From a virus: DNA of 64,000 bases. The notes beneath the pieces are model-generated. The model saw nothing but the letters and a program-made list of their open reading frames with translations, was not told where the DNA came from and made no database searches. Both the position numbers and the translations under genes were made by a program. Every line of letters begins with the position of its first letter. The stretch's first letter is position 1. This document shows positions 43,701-51,200 of the stretch, piece after piece. The stretch lies in IMG/VR virus record IMGVR_UViG_3300028840_008184, positions 52,049-116,048 of that record; one strand, given 5' to 3'.

Positions 43701-46164
43701 GCATATAGCCGTCAAGTTCCAGCGCATCATTTCCAGAAGCATCCATAACCACAGCGCCTGCGTCTGTTGTTATTACTCTGCCAGCTCCTGCGCCACCTTG
43801 ATCATATGCCTGGTTCAAAGTGTTAGCGCCAAGAGTTGATCCATCCTGGGTAATCTGCACTTCGTTGCCAGCAGCATCCTGGTAGAAAAGCTCTGTGTCG
43901 CCGCCATCATCTTTTGCATAGATGTGGCCTTCATTTGGTAATCCTGTGGGAGCAGCTATTTCAGCAAGACTCAAATATCCATCAATGCCAATAGCTTCGT
44001 CGCCACCGGCATTTACAATAACTCCACCAGAGTCTGCTGTAATAATCCTGCCTGCTCCAGCACCACCTTCATCATAGGCTTGATCCAGGGTATTACCATC
44101 ACCTCCAACAGGAGAGCCCTTGTTGGTAATTTGTGTAGCAAGACCGTAATCGTCCATGTAGAACAATTCGGTGTATCCGTCAATTTCTCTGGAATATACC
44201 AATCCAGCATCTGCAAGATTGGATGGGTTAGAAATCTCATCTAATGTTAAATAACCATCTATTTCAATAGCCTCATTCCCCGAGGCATTAATAATCACAG
44301 CACCAGCATCGGCAGTAATAACTCTGCCCATATTGTATGCCTGATCCAACGAGTTAATGGCAATTTCCGGATCGGTTTTATACCTTGCGGCATACCAAGT
44401 TCCGGCTACGCCAGAAGCAACGAACTCAATGCGGTTTAGTGTAGCATTATATGTCCATTCAGTCTTGCTGGCTCCCAGAACAGCCACCCAACGCATTCTT
44501 GCGCCATTCTGGAAAACATCCAAAGCATAGCCAGAAGGCATATTATTTTGAACCATAGGAGTTCCAGTAAGCGGCAGAGAGGTCTCAATTCCGGTAGTAG
44601 TTGCCGGATTAAGCTCGTCAAACTGCTCTAATACGGTGTAGCCGTCTATGCCAAGATAGCCATCTGAGGTTATTTGGATTACATTGCCATCGCCATCCTT
44701 GTAGAAAAGCTCGGTGTTGCTGGCAATTTCCTTGGTGTACAGAAAGCCCTTATAAGGGGCAGTAGTAGGATCGGAAGGCTGCATGAATAGTCCGACACCT
44801 CTAAGGCTCTCAAAAGTGTCTAAATATCCATCGTTTGTAATACGAGTTATAGCACCAGCATCATCTATGTAATGAAGCTCTACTGCTCCGTCCACGGTTT
44901 TTGCGTATAGGTAGCCATCGTTAGCTGTTGAAGCAGTTGGATCAGCACCTTGCGTTGGTAGAGCCAAAAACTCTTCGGTTTCTACAACAAGCTTTTCGTC
45001 GCCGCCGGGATTTAACTCATCAAATACAATGTTCAAACCAGGGGACATCTTATCTTCAAGAAATCCTGGTGTTGTATCTGTAGCGCTTTTCTTAAGCTCA
45101 TAGGCGTCCGCGAGTGCGGACATATTTAAGAAGCCGTTTTTGGTAATCTGAACGACATTGCCAGAATCATCTTTATAGAAAAGCTCTGTGTCACCGGAGT
45201 CATCCTTGGTATATACGCTTCCAACCCCAACTTCTACGACAGGATCAGAGGCTATTTCACTAAGGGCGAGATAACCATCAAGCAGGCGAACATTGCCTGA
45301 CGTAAGCAGTACGTCTCCAGTATCTGCCAACAGAGCGTAATTGAAGGGCAACGTGCCGCTTGTAGCTTTGTATGCCACCATCAGGCCACTTACTGGAACG
45401 CCAGGATCCAGTGTCTCGGCACGGAAAAGATCAGTCTCAGAATCTGACGCATTGCCAGGCAAAATATCCACATAAGAATAGACGCCCAAAGCTGTGAACC
45501 CACCTGCGGGTAGGGCGCTTATAAGCTGCGAAGCTACCGAAATCGGCTCGGTATATCCATCCTGGGCAAGTGCAAATCTTACTCCAATTTGGTTATTTAC
45601 GTCTACGGCAGTTATGTCGGTCTCAAGAATTGGTTCTTGGTTTAGATCTCCAGTAGCAGCTAGGCTAAGTCCACTATCACCCCCGGATACATTCAGAAGA
45701 ATAGGTCCAGAGTCAACGGCAATAATTCTTCCAGAACCTGCGCCCCCTTCGTCATACGCCTGATCAAGAGTATTTCCTATGGCAGAGTTGGTATCAATGG
45801 CAACAAAGGCATCATACATGGCCTTGGACCAACCAATTGTTGATCCGTATTCGTCTTCCTCTCCTGTAGCTGGTATACGGATATTGAGATTGGCAGTTCT
45901 GACCGCAGCTATGGCGATGTCCGTCACTGAGCCGTTTACTGTGAGGCGGATTCGATAGGAACCTACACTATCTACTGTTTTTAGAGTAGGGGTTTTGGTT
46001 GTTGGGTTCTGGATCCAAGCGGCTGAGCCTGGTGGAGCAGACAAAAGCGCCCAGAGCCTCGTAGAAGCGCCTACTCCTACATCATTCAGATTTACGTCAA
46101 CGCCTAGCGGCAAATTAGTAACGCTGCCGACTTGACCGTTAATTTCTATGATTGCTGTGGCCAT
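40792..46164 (-). CDS. Giant repetitive tail fibre protein
   Basis: A 1790-residue protein, first gene of the tail cluster. It has an N-terminal Ig/PKD-like domain (about 1-100). Then follow many copies of a module pair: NTLDQAYDEGGAGAGRIITADAG with EALEIDGYITLDEISDP, and a strand motif TELFYMDDYGxxTQIT. Jelly-roll-like domains and a run of 18-residue repeats near the C-terminus (encoded at 41531-41765) follow. The end (VYSDGTNWRR-like, FSDGTNWRRVTDRAIVS) is typical of phage tail fibre tips. AGGAGG, ten bases before the ATG, lies inside a hairpin that may control translation. Confidence 0.87.
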   Translation of the reverse strand: MATAIIEINGQVGSVTNLPLGVDVNLNDVGVGASTRLWALLSAPPGSAAWIQNPTTKTPTLKTVDSVGSYRIRLTVNGSVTDIAIAAVRTANLNIRIPATGEEDEYGSTIGWSKAMYDAFVAIDTNSAIGNTLDQAYDEGGAGSGRIIAVDSGPILLNVSGGDSGLSLAATGDLNQEPILETDITAVDVNNQIGVRFALAQDGYTEPISVASQLISALPAGGFTALGVYSYVDILPGNASDSETDLFRAETLDPGVPVSGLMVAYKATSGTLPFNYALLADTGDVLLTSGNVRLLDGYLALSEIASDPVVEVGVGSVYTKDDSGDTELFYKDDSGNVVQITKNGFLNMSALADAYELKKSATDTTPGFLEDKMSPGLNIVFDELNPGGDEKLVVETEEFLALPTQGADPTASTANDGYLYAKTVDGAVELHYIDDAGAITRITNDGYLDTFESLRGVGLFMQPSDPTTAPYKGFLYTKEIASNTELFYKDGDGNVIQITSDGYLGIDGYTVLEQFDELNPATTTGIETSLPLTGTPMVQNNMPSGYALDVFQNGARMRWVAVLGASKTEWTYNATLNRIEFVASGVAGTWYAARYKTDPEIAINSLDQAYNMGRVITADAGAVIINASGNEAIEIDGYLTLDEISNPSNLADAGLVYSREIDGYTELFYMDDYGLATQITNKGSPVGGDGNTLDQAYDEGGAGAGRIITADSGGVIVNAGGDEAIGIDGYLSLAEIAAPTGLPNEGHIYAKDDGGDTELFYQDAAGNEVQITQDGSTLGANTLNQAYDQGGAGAGRVITTDAGAVVMDASGNDALELDGYMLLNEITDPTNVANKGFLYSKNDDAYGTSELFYMDDSGQITQITQDGYLATYNSLRGVSLLEGTEFTDQVGRVSLYAKLSNGITELFTKDSGGNETQVTLGGRLNTTAVTNSGFADAVIEFVPSVAVGLTSTSFVDITGADGYFDAVVAGSYILTFNVQVYQASGVSQRTNFRVIVDKGDYNGFTEQIIEPTDNDAWNIISVTSGEHYSASFTTHMVEMGFGNHKITVQYQNDGGGSGAQINTDDYVNLVAINLAGSGAGGALSDQTMLTVSKNYVSVDTWETVTELNVSFDTVENEEVLLVYSGSISTTSVVNAFTSFAVDGYRYQDGVREGLSQAKDISKSYVTPPLTAGNHTASFQIMKDGAGTLTVDAYGTLQVLQFRGGLVPIQDEGTTIVDIPAAFNFTGRVIVADNNGVADIQIGDLDYIRIEQQVADPSVDPDGYDGYLYGKLMDGYTELFYMDNYGVAVRLTQDGTLVKHALGGIEHTSSTLAELNALVSDATLIDDTLLDSYATTTALTNHTSDMSNPHNVTLQQAYISGNSIIIIPGMPVHIDAYDSYEALNLDGYLGLHYLDGYPDAQFDKGQLFVFDVPGSGLELLYMDHAGVVTQITQGGTLAKHALGGSEHTSSTLAELNALVSDATLIDSTLLDSYATLVDIDPLAEKALLDSYATLVDIDPLAEKTLLDSYATLVDIDPLAEKTLLDSYATLADIDPLAEKTLLDSYATLSVFNNHANDTSNPHNVTLQQAYANGNTIIVWPGVPVHIDAYDSYEALNLDGYLGLHYLDGYPDAQFNKGQLFVYDVPGYGLELLYMDHSGQITQITQGGSLAVTHNTLDQAYDEGGPGAGRLITADAGSVIIDASGDEALEIDGYITLDEISDPVGLDNASLLYSKDVDGYSELHHVDNYDESVQITRRGALYNLLPSYNVAQLPAASPAGQMVFVPDESGGAVPAFSDGTNWRRVTDRAIVS
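41531..41765 (-). repeat. Tandem 54-bp in-frame repeat
   Basis: Four full 54-bp units begin at 41531, 41585, 41639 and 41693, with a partial fifth from 41747. Each encodes 18 residues of the form LLDSYATLVDIDPLAEKT. Units differ by one to three bases, so they arose recently by slippage or unequal recombination. They would extend a helical or coiled spacer in the fibre and may vary in copy number. Confidence 0.95.
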
Positions 46165-46173
46165 TTAAGAATA

Positions 46174-46249
46174 ATCCTCCTGCCGTATCTCTCTGGATAT
46201 GGATTTCCATTAATATTTTAGAATATTAATAGATACGGCAGGATAGGAT
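46174..46249 (-). promoter_or_regulatory. Hairpin hiding the tail-gene ribosome site, with an internal promoter-like motif
   Basis: Perfect 12-bp arms (46179-46190 and 46231-46242) extend by one pair, and after a 2-base bulge by four more (46174-46177 with 46246-46249). The right arm begins at the gyrB stop. The GGAGG ribosome site (46180-46176) would be fully paired. Inside lies a second 9-bp inverted repeat (46209-46217 with 46222-46230). Transcripts from gyrB could fold and block translation, while transcripts starting inside would lack the upstream arm and stay open. Confidence 0.65.
46224..46232 (-). promoter_or_regulatory. Promoter-like motif CTATTAATA
   Basis: The minus strand reads GTATCTATTAATATTC, 60 bp upstream of the giant tail gene's ATG. 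It is a one-base variant of the recurring motif and spans the junction of the nested inverted repeats. Confidence 0.5.
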
Positions 46250-48162
46250 TATATGTCTAATCTAGCTTTTAAAGCCCCTTCTTCAATGAGCATTCTCCTT
46301 GGTTCAACTGCTTTGCCCATAAGGATGCCAAAAATCCTATCAGCTTCTAAATAATCAGTAATTTCCATTTTCACAAGTTCCCTAGTTTTTGGATCCATGG
46401 TTGTATTCCACAACTGAGTAGGGCTCATTTCTCCAAGCCCCTTAAATCTTTGGATATTCCCCTTAAACTTCTTTTCTTTGATAAAATCTTTGAGAGACTT
46501 ATCATCTTTTAAATAATAGCTTTTTCCGCGAATATCTATTCTGTAAAGTGGAGGTTGAGCCACATATATGTTGCCGTTCATAATCAACTGAGGCATCTGT
46601 CTGAAGAAAAAGGTCAACAATAATGCGCGGATGTGAGAGCCATCAACATCTGAGTCAGTCATTATGATAATTTTGTTGTAGCGAATCTTAGCTAAATCGA
46701 TGCTTCTACCAATTCCAACACCTATGGCTGTGATAAGATTACCGATTTCCTTGTTGCTCATCATTTTACTGAACTCGTTCTTCTCGATGTTGAGAACTTT
46801 ACCACGAAGAGGCAGAATAGCTTGAAACATTCTGTCCCTGCCCTGCTTGGCTGAACCACCAGCTGAATCTCCCTCGACAATAAATATTTCACAAATTTCT
46901 GGATCTTTGGAACTGCAATCCGCAAGTTTCCCAGGAAGCAGCATTCCGCCATCCTTGAGCACGGATTTTCTAACTGCCTCCTTGGCTTTCTTGGCTGCCT
47001 CTCTGGCCTTGAAGGCATTTACACATCGAGTCACTATTTTCTTGGAAAGTGGTGGATTTTTCTCCAAATAGTCCATAAGTTTCTCAGCAACAGTGCTCTC
47101 TACAGCCGTCCTGGCGTCCTCAGACACCAATTTTTCCTTGGTCTGCGAGCTAAACTTGGGGTTTGGGTGCCTGATGCTAAGAACTGCTATTAAGCCTTCC
47201 CTAATGTCGTCTCCAGACAGCGAGATTTTAAGGGATTTTGGGAGATCCGAGCTTGCTATGAAGCCATTTACGGTTCGAGTTATAGCAGTTTTGAAGCCAA
47301 CCACATGAGATCCGCCGTCTGGGTTGGGGATATTATTCGTATAACACTGCAATATTTCATCATCTTCCGCGCTGTCGAGCCACTGGAAAGCAACATCTAC
47401 TACAATTTTGGATCCATTGCCAACTTCTTGCGTAAATTCAAAGGGTTTGGTTAATAGTTTGCCTGGAGCAAGAAACTCCACGAAGTCAGAGATGCCCTCA
47501 TCGCTTCCAAACACCTCTTTATCTTTAGCTTTTTCATCAATGAACTCAATGGTTAGGCCCTTACAGAGAAAAGAAAGCTCTCTGAGCTTTTGTTTTACTC
47601 TTTCGCCGTCGAACTTAATTACATGATGGAATATGTTGTTGTTGGGGACAAATCTAATTGTGGTTCCTCTGCCCTTTCCAGTTTTTTCATCCACGCCCGC
47701 CACTTTTTTACCTTTTTCGTAGGCAACGGTGTATTCTTTGCCGTCTCTACGCACAGTTGCCCTGAGACGAGTCGAAAGAGCATTAACAACGGACACACCA
47801 ACTCCATGTAATCCACCAGAGACAGCGTAAGCCTTTTTGTCAAACTTTCCTCCAGCATGTAGCTTTGTGAGAACGGCCTCCAGCGCCGTCATCTTTTCCT
47901 CTTTCATGTATTTCACAGGGATGCCACGACCATTGTCGGCTACGGAGGCGGATCCGTCCTTGTGGAGGGAAACCACAATCTTGTCGCAGTGACCAACCAT
48001 GAACTCATCTACGCTATTGTCCAACACTTCCATGATCATGTGGTGGTACCCAGTGCCGTCTTCTGTGTTGCCGATATACATGCCTGGATTCTGCACGACT
48101 CCTTCAAGACCCTTGAGAACCTTGATGTCATCGTAGCTGTCTTTCTTTTTTCTTGGCGTCAT
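46249..48162 (-). CDS. gyrB: DNA gyrase/topoisomerase IV subunit B
   Basis: A 637-residue type IIA topoisomerase ATPase subunit, the same length as bacterial GyrB of the short type. The GHKL ATPase has EVLDNSVDEF, DNGRGIPV and GLHGVGVSVVNALS. The TOPRIM domain has EGDSAGGSAKQGRDR, PLRGKVLNIEK and the DSDVDGSHI acidic set. IQRFKGLGEM marks the C-terminal part. It would relieve supercoils with GyrA from the host or from elsewhere in the phage genome, as no gyrA lies in this window. A YacG-like gene sits two genes upstream. Confidence 0.96.
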   Translation of the reverse strand: MTPRKKKDSYDDIKVLKGLEGVVQNPGMYIGNTEDGTGYHHMIMEVLDNSVDEFMVGHCDKIVVSLHKDGSASVADNGRGIPVKYMKEEKMTALEAVLTKLHAGGKFDKKAYAVSGGLHGVGVSVVNALSTRLRATVRRDGKEYTVAYEKGKKVAGVDEKTGKGRGTTIRFVPNNNIFHHVIKFDGERVKQKLRELSFLCKGLTIEFIDEKAKDKEVFGSDEGISDFVEFLAPGKLLTKPFEFTQEVGNGSKIVVDVAFQWLDSAEDDEILQCYTNNIPNPDGGSHVVGFKTAITRTVNGFIASSDLPKSLKISLSGDDIREGLIAVLSIRHPNPKFSSQTKEKLVSEDARTAVESTVAEKLMDYLEKNPPLSKKIVTRCVNAFKAREAAKKAKEAVRKSVLKDGGMLLPGKLADCSSKDPEICEIFIVEGDSAGGSAKQGRDRMFQAILPLRGKVLNIEKNEFSKMMSNKEIGNLITAIGVGIGRSIDLAKIRYNKIIIMTDSDVDGSHIRALLLTFFFRQMPQLIMNGNIYVAQPPLYRIDIRGKSYYLKDDKSLKDFIKEKKFKGNIQRFKGLGEMSPTQLWNTTMDPKTRELVKMEITDYLEADRIFGILMGKAVEPRRMLIEEGALKARLDI

Positions 48163-48165
48163 TAA

Positions 48166-48582
48166 TTACCCCGTGCGCTTCTTCTCCAATTTTTTGGATA
48201 TATTTTCTAATACGGTTCGTATCTCCAAGCCCTCATACCTGGCCAGGGTGAGGGCCATCATCACAACGTCGCAGATTTCCTCTTCAAGCATATCATCTGC
48301 ACTTACATCACCAAACTTTTTCTTCTTGTTGGTGGAGCCATTTTCAAACTCAATCGCCTCTGCGTATTCTCCAATCTCTTCCATGAGTTTCCTGAATAGC
48401 CTATCTCTATTCTCATTTTCCCATATCTTCCATCTTCTCAAGAGATCGGCTATGTCGTCGTCAGCATAATCTACCAGATCACCAGTGCCCATTTCATATT
48501 CAACATCACGGGCCAAAACCTTTCGCTCGTTCTCTTTGATTTCTGCCCATCTATCATAATGGGTGTCTTTTCTCCAGGCCAT
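48166..48582 (-). CDS. MazG-like nucleotide pyrophosphohydrolase
   Basis: A 138-residue all-alpha protein. E69xxE72 in LMEEIGEYAEAIE and E102xxD105 in EEEICDVVMMAL fit the MazG/iMazG metal-binding motif, which hydrolyses NTPs or dNTPs to monophosphates. The ATG at 48582 has GAGG nine bases upstream; the longer frame would run through the YacG-like gene. The context with dNTP enzymes suggests nucleotide-pool cleaning or lowering of (p)ppGpp-type signals. Confidence 0.83.
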   Translation of the reverse strand: MAWRKDTHYDRWAEIKENERKVLARDVEYEMGTGDLVDYADDDIADLLRRWKIWENENRDRLFRKLMEEIGEYAEAIEFENGSTNKKKKFGDVSADDMLEEEICDVVMMALTLARYEGLEIRTVLENISKKLEKKRTG

Positions 48583-48583
48583 T

Positions 48584-48757
48584 TTAATTTCCCTCATCTG
48601 TATGCGGATTTTTCTCCGAAATGAAATACTCTTCATTTAACCACTTATACAAATCTAAGTTTTTGCACAAGAGACAGCAGAAAGGAAAGTTTCCATTTTC
48701 CTTTGCTTTATCTACATCATGATTTTTCTTGCATCCTGGACAAACTATAGTTTTCAC
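48584..48757 (-). CDS. yacG: YacG-like zinc protein, likely gyrase-binding
   Basis: A 57-residue protein with a GTG start overlapping the upstream TGA (GTGA) and GAGGAGG just before it. It has the DNA gyrase inhibitor YacG layout. CPGC (C6, C9) and CCLLC (C27, C31) form CX2C...CX3C, followed by DLYKWLNEEYFI, where YacG has a DLxxWxxxxYxI stretch. In E. coli YacG binds GyrB and blocks its DNA binding. Here it lies 422 bp upstream of the phage gyrB start in the same operon. It may protect phage gyrase, or act on host gyrase. The fit is by motif and context only. Confidence 0.82.
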   Translation of the reverse strand: MKTIVCPGCKKNHDVDKAKENGNFPFCCLLCKNLDLYKWLNEEYFISEKNPHTDEGN

Positions 48758-48942
48758 CCCTCCTCCTCGATTTTCATAAACTCATCTATCTCTTCTTCTG
48801 TATGTCCGACGCTCGGGTAACAACAATATTTGGTGTTTGCTTCTAACATATTAGAGATGTTTTCCTTATCTTTGTCGCTCAAAATAACCATAATTGGTTG
48901 GTCTTCAGCATCGTATATCGTATCACCAATTTTTACCTTCAT
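48754..48942 (-). CDS. Small unknown acidic protein
   Basis: A 62-residue acidic protein (MKVKIGDTIYDAEDQPIMV...). AAGGAG lies six bases before the ATG, inside the RNase HII gene's end. The sequence YCCYP near residue 40 is its only Cys pair. The function is unknown; it is coupled at its stop codon to the YacG-like gene. Confidence 0.8.
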   Translation of the reverse strand: MKVKIGDTIYDAEDQPIMVILSDKDKENISNMLEANTKYCCYPSVGHTEEEIDEFMKIEEEG

Positions 48943-49675
48943 TTACTTCTCCTTGTTTAACTTCTTTCCACGGATCAAAGTGGCCGTGTTTCCACAGCTT
49001 ATAATGAGTCTTCTTGTGCGCCATTTTTTCTTTGTTCTCATATTCCAGATAATCCTCAAGAGTCTTTCCATCTTTTAAGAACTCCTGATATTGATTGTGG
49101 CAGAAAAGGCAATATTGGAAATATCCAAAGTTCTCTCTGTGTAGTGTAGTAGGGCCATGTTCAATTACTCCAAGCCGATGCTTGGGACTATAATAGCCTG
49201 CGTTCTGTTCCCAATCATAATAGCTAAACTTCTCAACAGTCGCAAGCATGGCCATCACACTATCTCTCATTACCTTTGCGAGGATGCTTGCTGCACCGAC
49301 TTGCCAGATCGTTTCATCTGCCTTAATTACGGCTTCCTGCTGAATATCGACATTTGGAATCTCATAATTCCCATCGACTATGATCTTATCGATTCTATGA
49401 TTTTCTTTTAGCTTATCCACAGCCCGCTTCATCGCGAGGAAACGAGCCCAGAAGATATTCATCTCCTCGATTTTCTTGGGAGAGGCTGTGCCGAAAGCGT
49501 GTGGAAGAACAACGCTTAAATATTTGTAAAGCTCTTCCCGTTTCTTCTTGGAAAGCTTCTTACTGTCTTTCACGCCTTTAATTAATGGGGCATCTGCTCG
49601 TGAAATTACGGCACATGCTAAAACGGGCCCTGCTATGGACCCGTATCCTACTTCATCGACATATACTATATTCAT
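48923..49675 (-). CDS. rnhB: Ribonuclease HII
   Basis: A 250-residue RNase HII that removes ribonucleotides and RNA primers from DNA. It has the DEVGYGSIAGPV catalytic motif (D7, E8), a VDGNYEIP segment with the third Asp, ASILAKVMRDS and the YYSPKHRLG...GPTTLHRENF C-terminal motif. A further 55 residues beyond the usual end are basic. Phages more often use RNase HI or a 5' exonuclease, so RNase HII here is a mildly unusual choice for primer removal. Confidence 0.94.
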   Translation of the reverse strand: MNIVYVDEVGYGSIAGPVLACAVISRADAPLIKGVKDSKKLSKKKREELYKYLSVVLPHAFGTASPKKIEEMNIFWARFLAMKRAVDKLKENHRIDKIIVDGNYEIPNVDIQQEAVIKADETIWQVGAASILAKVMRDSVMAMLATVEKFSYYDWEQNAGYYSPKHRLGVIEHGPTTLHRENFGYFQYCLFCHNQYQEFLKDGKTLEDYLEYENKEKMAHKKTHYKLWKHGHFDPWKEVKQGEVNEGKNW

Positions 49676-49887
49676 ACTGTCGCCTCTCTAAATGTTCTCC
49701 GCCGCCAATACAATCCAGCAGATATGGTAAGCTCTTTTTGAACAAAGTAGAAAAACAAATGATCGAAGGTTGGAAACAGTGCGATGGTTATTTGATGAGA
49801 ATAGTCATTACCATAAAACTTTCTTTTTTCATAGTTTTTGTATTCAGGCCAAGGATTAGGTCGCTTTTTCCTGCCTGTTATTTCCAT
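49672..49887 (-). CDS. Small unknown protein coupled to RNase HII
   Basis: A 71-residue protein ending with an ATGA overlap at the RNase HII start and beginning inside the upstream gene's end, with AAGGG eight bases before. It is aromatic-rich (FPTFDHLFFYFVQ). No family is recognised. Confidence 0.65.
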   Translation of the reverse strand: MEITGRKKRPNPWPEYKNYEKRKFYGNDYSHQITIALFPTFDHLFFYFVQKELTISAGLYWRRRTFREATV

Positions 49888-50159
49888 TCCCTATCCCTTA
49901 TTAGCTTCTTAAGCCACTTGAAAATGCCGGGGGTCTCATCATCTCCAAAATTGCCCCAAAACGTGCCGGCGCTGCCAAGGAGTTTCTCTTGGGAGTCCTG
50001 CAACCTCTTATAATCTTCCCATAACCCAGCCCTTCTAAGAGGATCGGCTACATTACCCCAGGTTGTTCTCTCGCCCTTCTCCGCAGCCGCTCTTAATATT
50101 TCTATCTTTTGGTCTTCCAAGTCCAGATATTCGTCCATCAATTCAACTAATCTTTCCAT
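49878..50159 (-). CDS. Small unknown protein
   Basis: A 93-residue helical acidic/basic protein (MERLVELMDEYLDLED...). AAGGA lies seven bases upstream. It overlaps both neighbours by 10-13 bp. The function is unknown. Confidence 0.75.
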   Translation of the reverse strand: MERLVELMDEYLDLEDQKIEILRAAAEKGERTTWGNVADPLRRAGLWEDYKRLQDSQEKLLGSAGTFWGNFGDDETPGIFKWLKKLIRDREWK

Positions 50160-50404
50160 GAATCCGTCCTTCTATGTTTCATCTCTTCATATCGCTCGCT
50201 TTCTAATTCCTCCAGCCTGCGAAGCTTTCCTTTGTAGTGCGCCACCGCTTCCCAAAGCCGAAACAACCATTCACTCACTTTTCTCGCTTCCTCTGCCGCG
50301 AATTCATCATCAACATCGATGGCAAGTTGCATGATTTCCTTTTCCCTACAATTCATTTCATCAATTAACTTACTAACTTGTCTGTAATATTCTCTGTCTT
50401 TCAT
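50147..50404 (-). CDS. Small unknown helical protein
   Basis: An 85-residue helical protein (MKDREYYRQVSKLIDEM...). GAGGAAG precedes the ATG, which overlaps the upstream stop by 4 bp. The function is unknown. Confidence 0.78.
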   Translation of the reverse strand: MKDREYYRQVSKLIDEMNCREKEIMQLAIDVDDEFAAEEARKVSEWLFRLWEAVAHYKGKLRRLEELESERYEEMKHRRTDSWKD

Positions 50405-50730
50405 TTCACTTCCTCTATTCTTATCATAGTATTACCACACTTGGGACAGGTCAAATACTCACCGAAATCATTTGGAAAATCTTCAACAGTCTCATAAAGC
50501 TCTTCGAATATTTTAGAACCATTGGGATCACAATGAACGAGGTATAGAAAACTTGGATGTTTTGCTTTGTCCCAGCGCTGTCTAATGTTGCTCATGAGAA
50601 CTTCTGCTGCCGAGTCATTAGGAAACTTTTTAATTGTAACGTGGGCATCTCTGATAAAAACAGTATGACAGCCACTAATAACATGCGCAAATGCTCTACT
50701 TGGGTCTATAGTGCTATTTAGTATTTTCAT
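50401..50730 (-). CDS. Small unknown protein with C-terminal zinc knuckle
   Basis: A 109-residue alpha/beta protein ending in CPKCGNTMIRIEE, one half of a zinc ribbon. The fellow ligands would be C20 and C67 or a second molecule. The function is unknown. It overlaps both neighbours by 4 bp. Confidence 0.75.
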   Translation of the reverse strand: MKILNSTIDPSRAFAHVISGCHTVFIRDAHVTIKKFPNDSAAEVLMSNIRQRWDKAKHPSFLYLVHCDPNGSKIFEELYETVEDFPNDFGEYLTCPKCGNTMIRIEEVK

Positions 50731-51200
50731 AGAATCCCCAATTTTCTCACTTGGATTAAACTTAATTGTCGGGTTGGTTTAGTTCTTGGGGTAAGGCCAC
50801 CCACCACATCATCGGATTCTATAAATCTGTAATGGATTTCAGGAAACTTTAGACTATCGATTATTATGAACCCCTTTATTCTATTTAGTTTGTCTATGTA
50901 TTTCTCTTCATCATACTTTCTGCCCTGCCCTATCATATAAGATGGAACAAACTTGACGCCATATTTCGTGAGTATCCTGACTTCATAGAGCAGTTCCTCG
51001 CTACTTACATCATAGAATCCCCCTTCATCATCGTTGTAGTCCAGATTTTCATATGCCTTGGTAAGTAATCCAGCAGCAATAGTGCCGAGAACTCTACCAT
51101 CCACGCCCTTGAGGTTTATCAGAAGCTCCAAAGTAGTTTTTATATCATCCGGCAGCGGGTCAACACACAAAACCCTTTCTTTAATTGGTTCAAAAATCAT
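50727..51200 (-). CDS. Unknown protein
   Basis: A 157-residue protein, predicted alpha/beta, with a helical middle (TIAAGLLTKAYENLDY). No family is recognised. GGAGG lies upstream of the ATG inside the methyltransferase gene's end, so the two are coupled. Confidence 0.75.
   Translation of the reverse strand: MIFEPIKERVLCVDPLPDDIKTTLELLINLKGVDGRVLGTIAAGLLTKAYENLDYNDDEGGFYDVSSEELLYEVRILTKYGVKFVPSYMIGQGRKYDEEKYIDKLNRIKGFIIIDSLKFPEIHYRFIESDDVVGGLTPRTKPTRQLSLIQVRKLGIL

Noticed and set aside
32414-46164. Tail genes considered as a diversity-generating retroelement target
   Set aside because: No reverse transcriptase, template repeat or adenine-biased variation is seen in the window.
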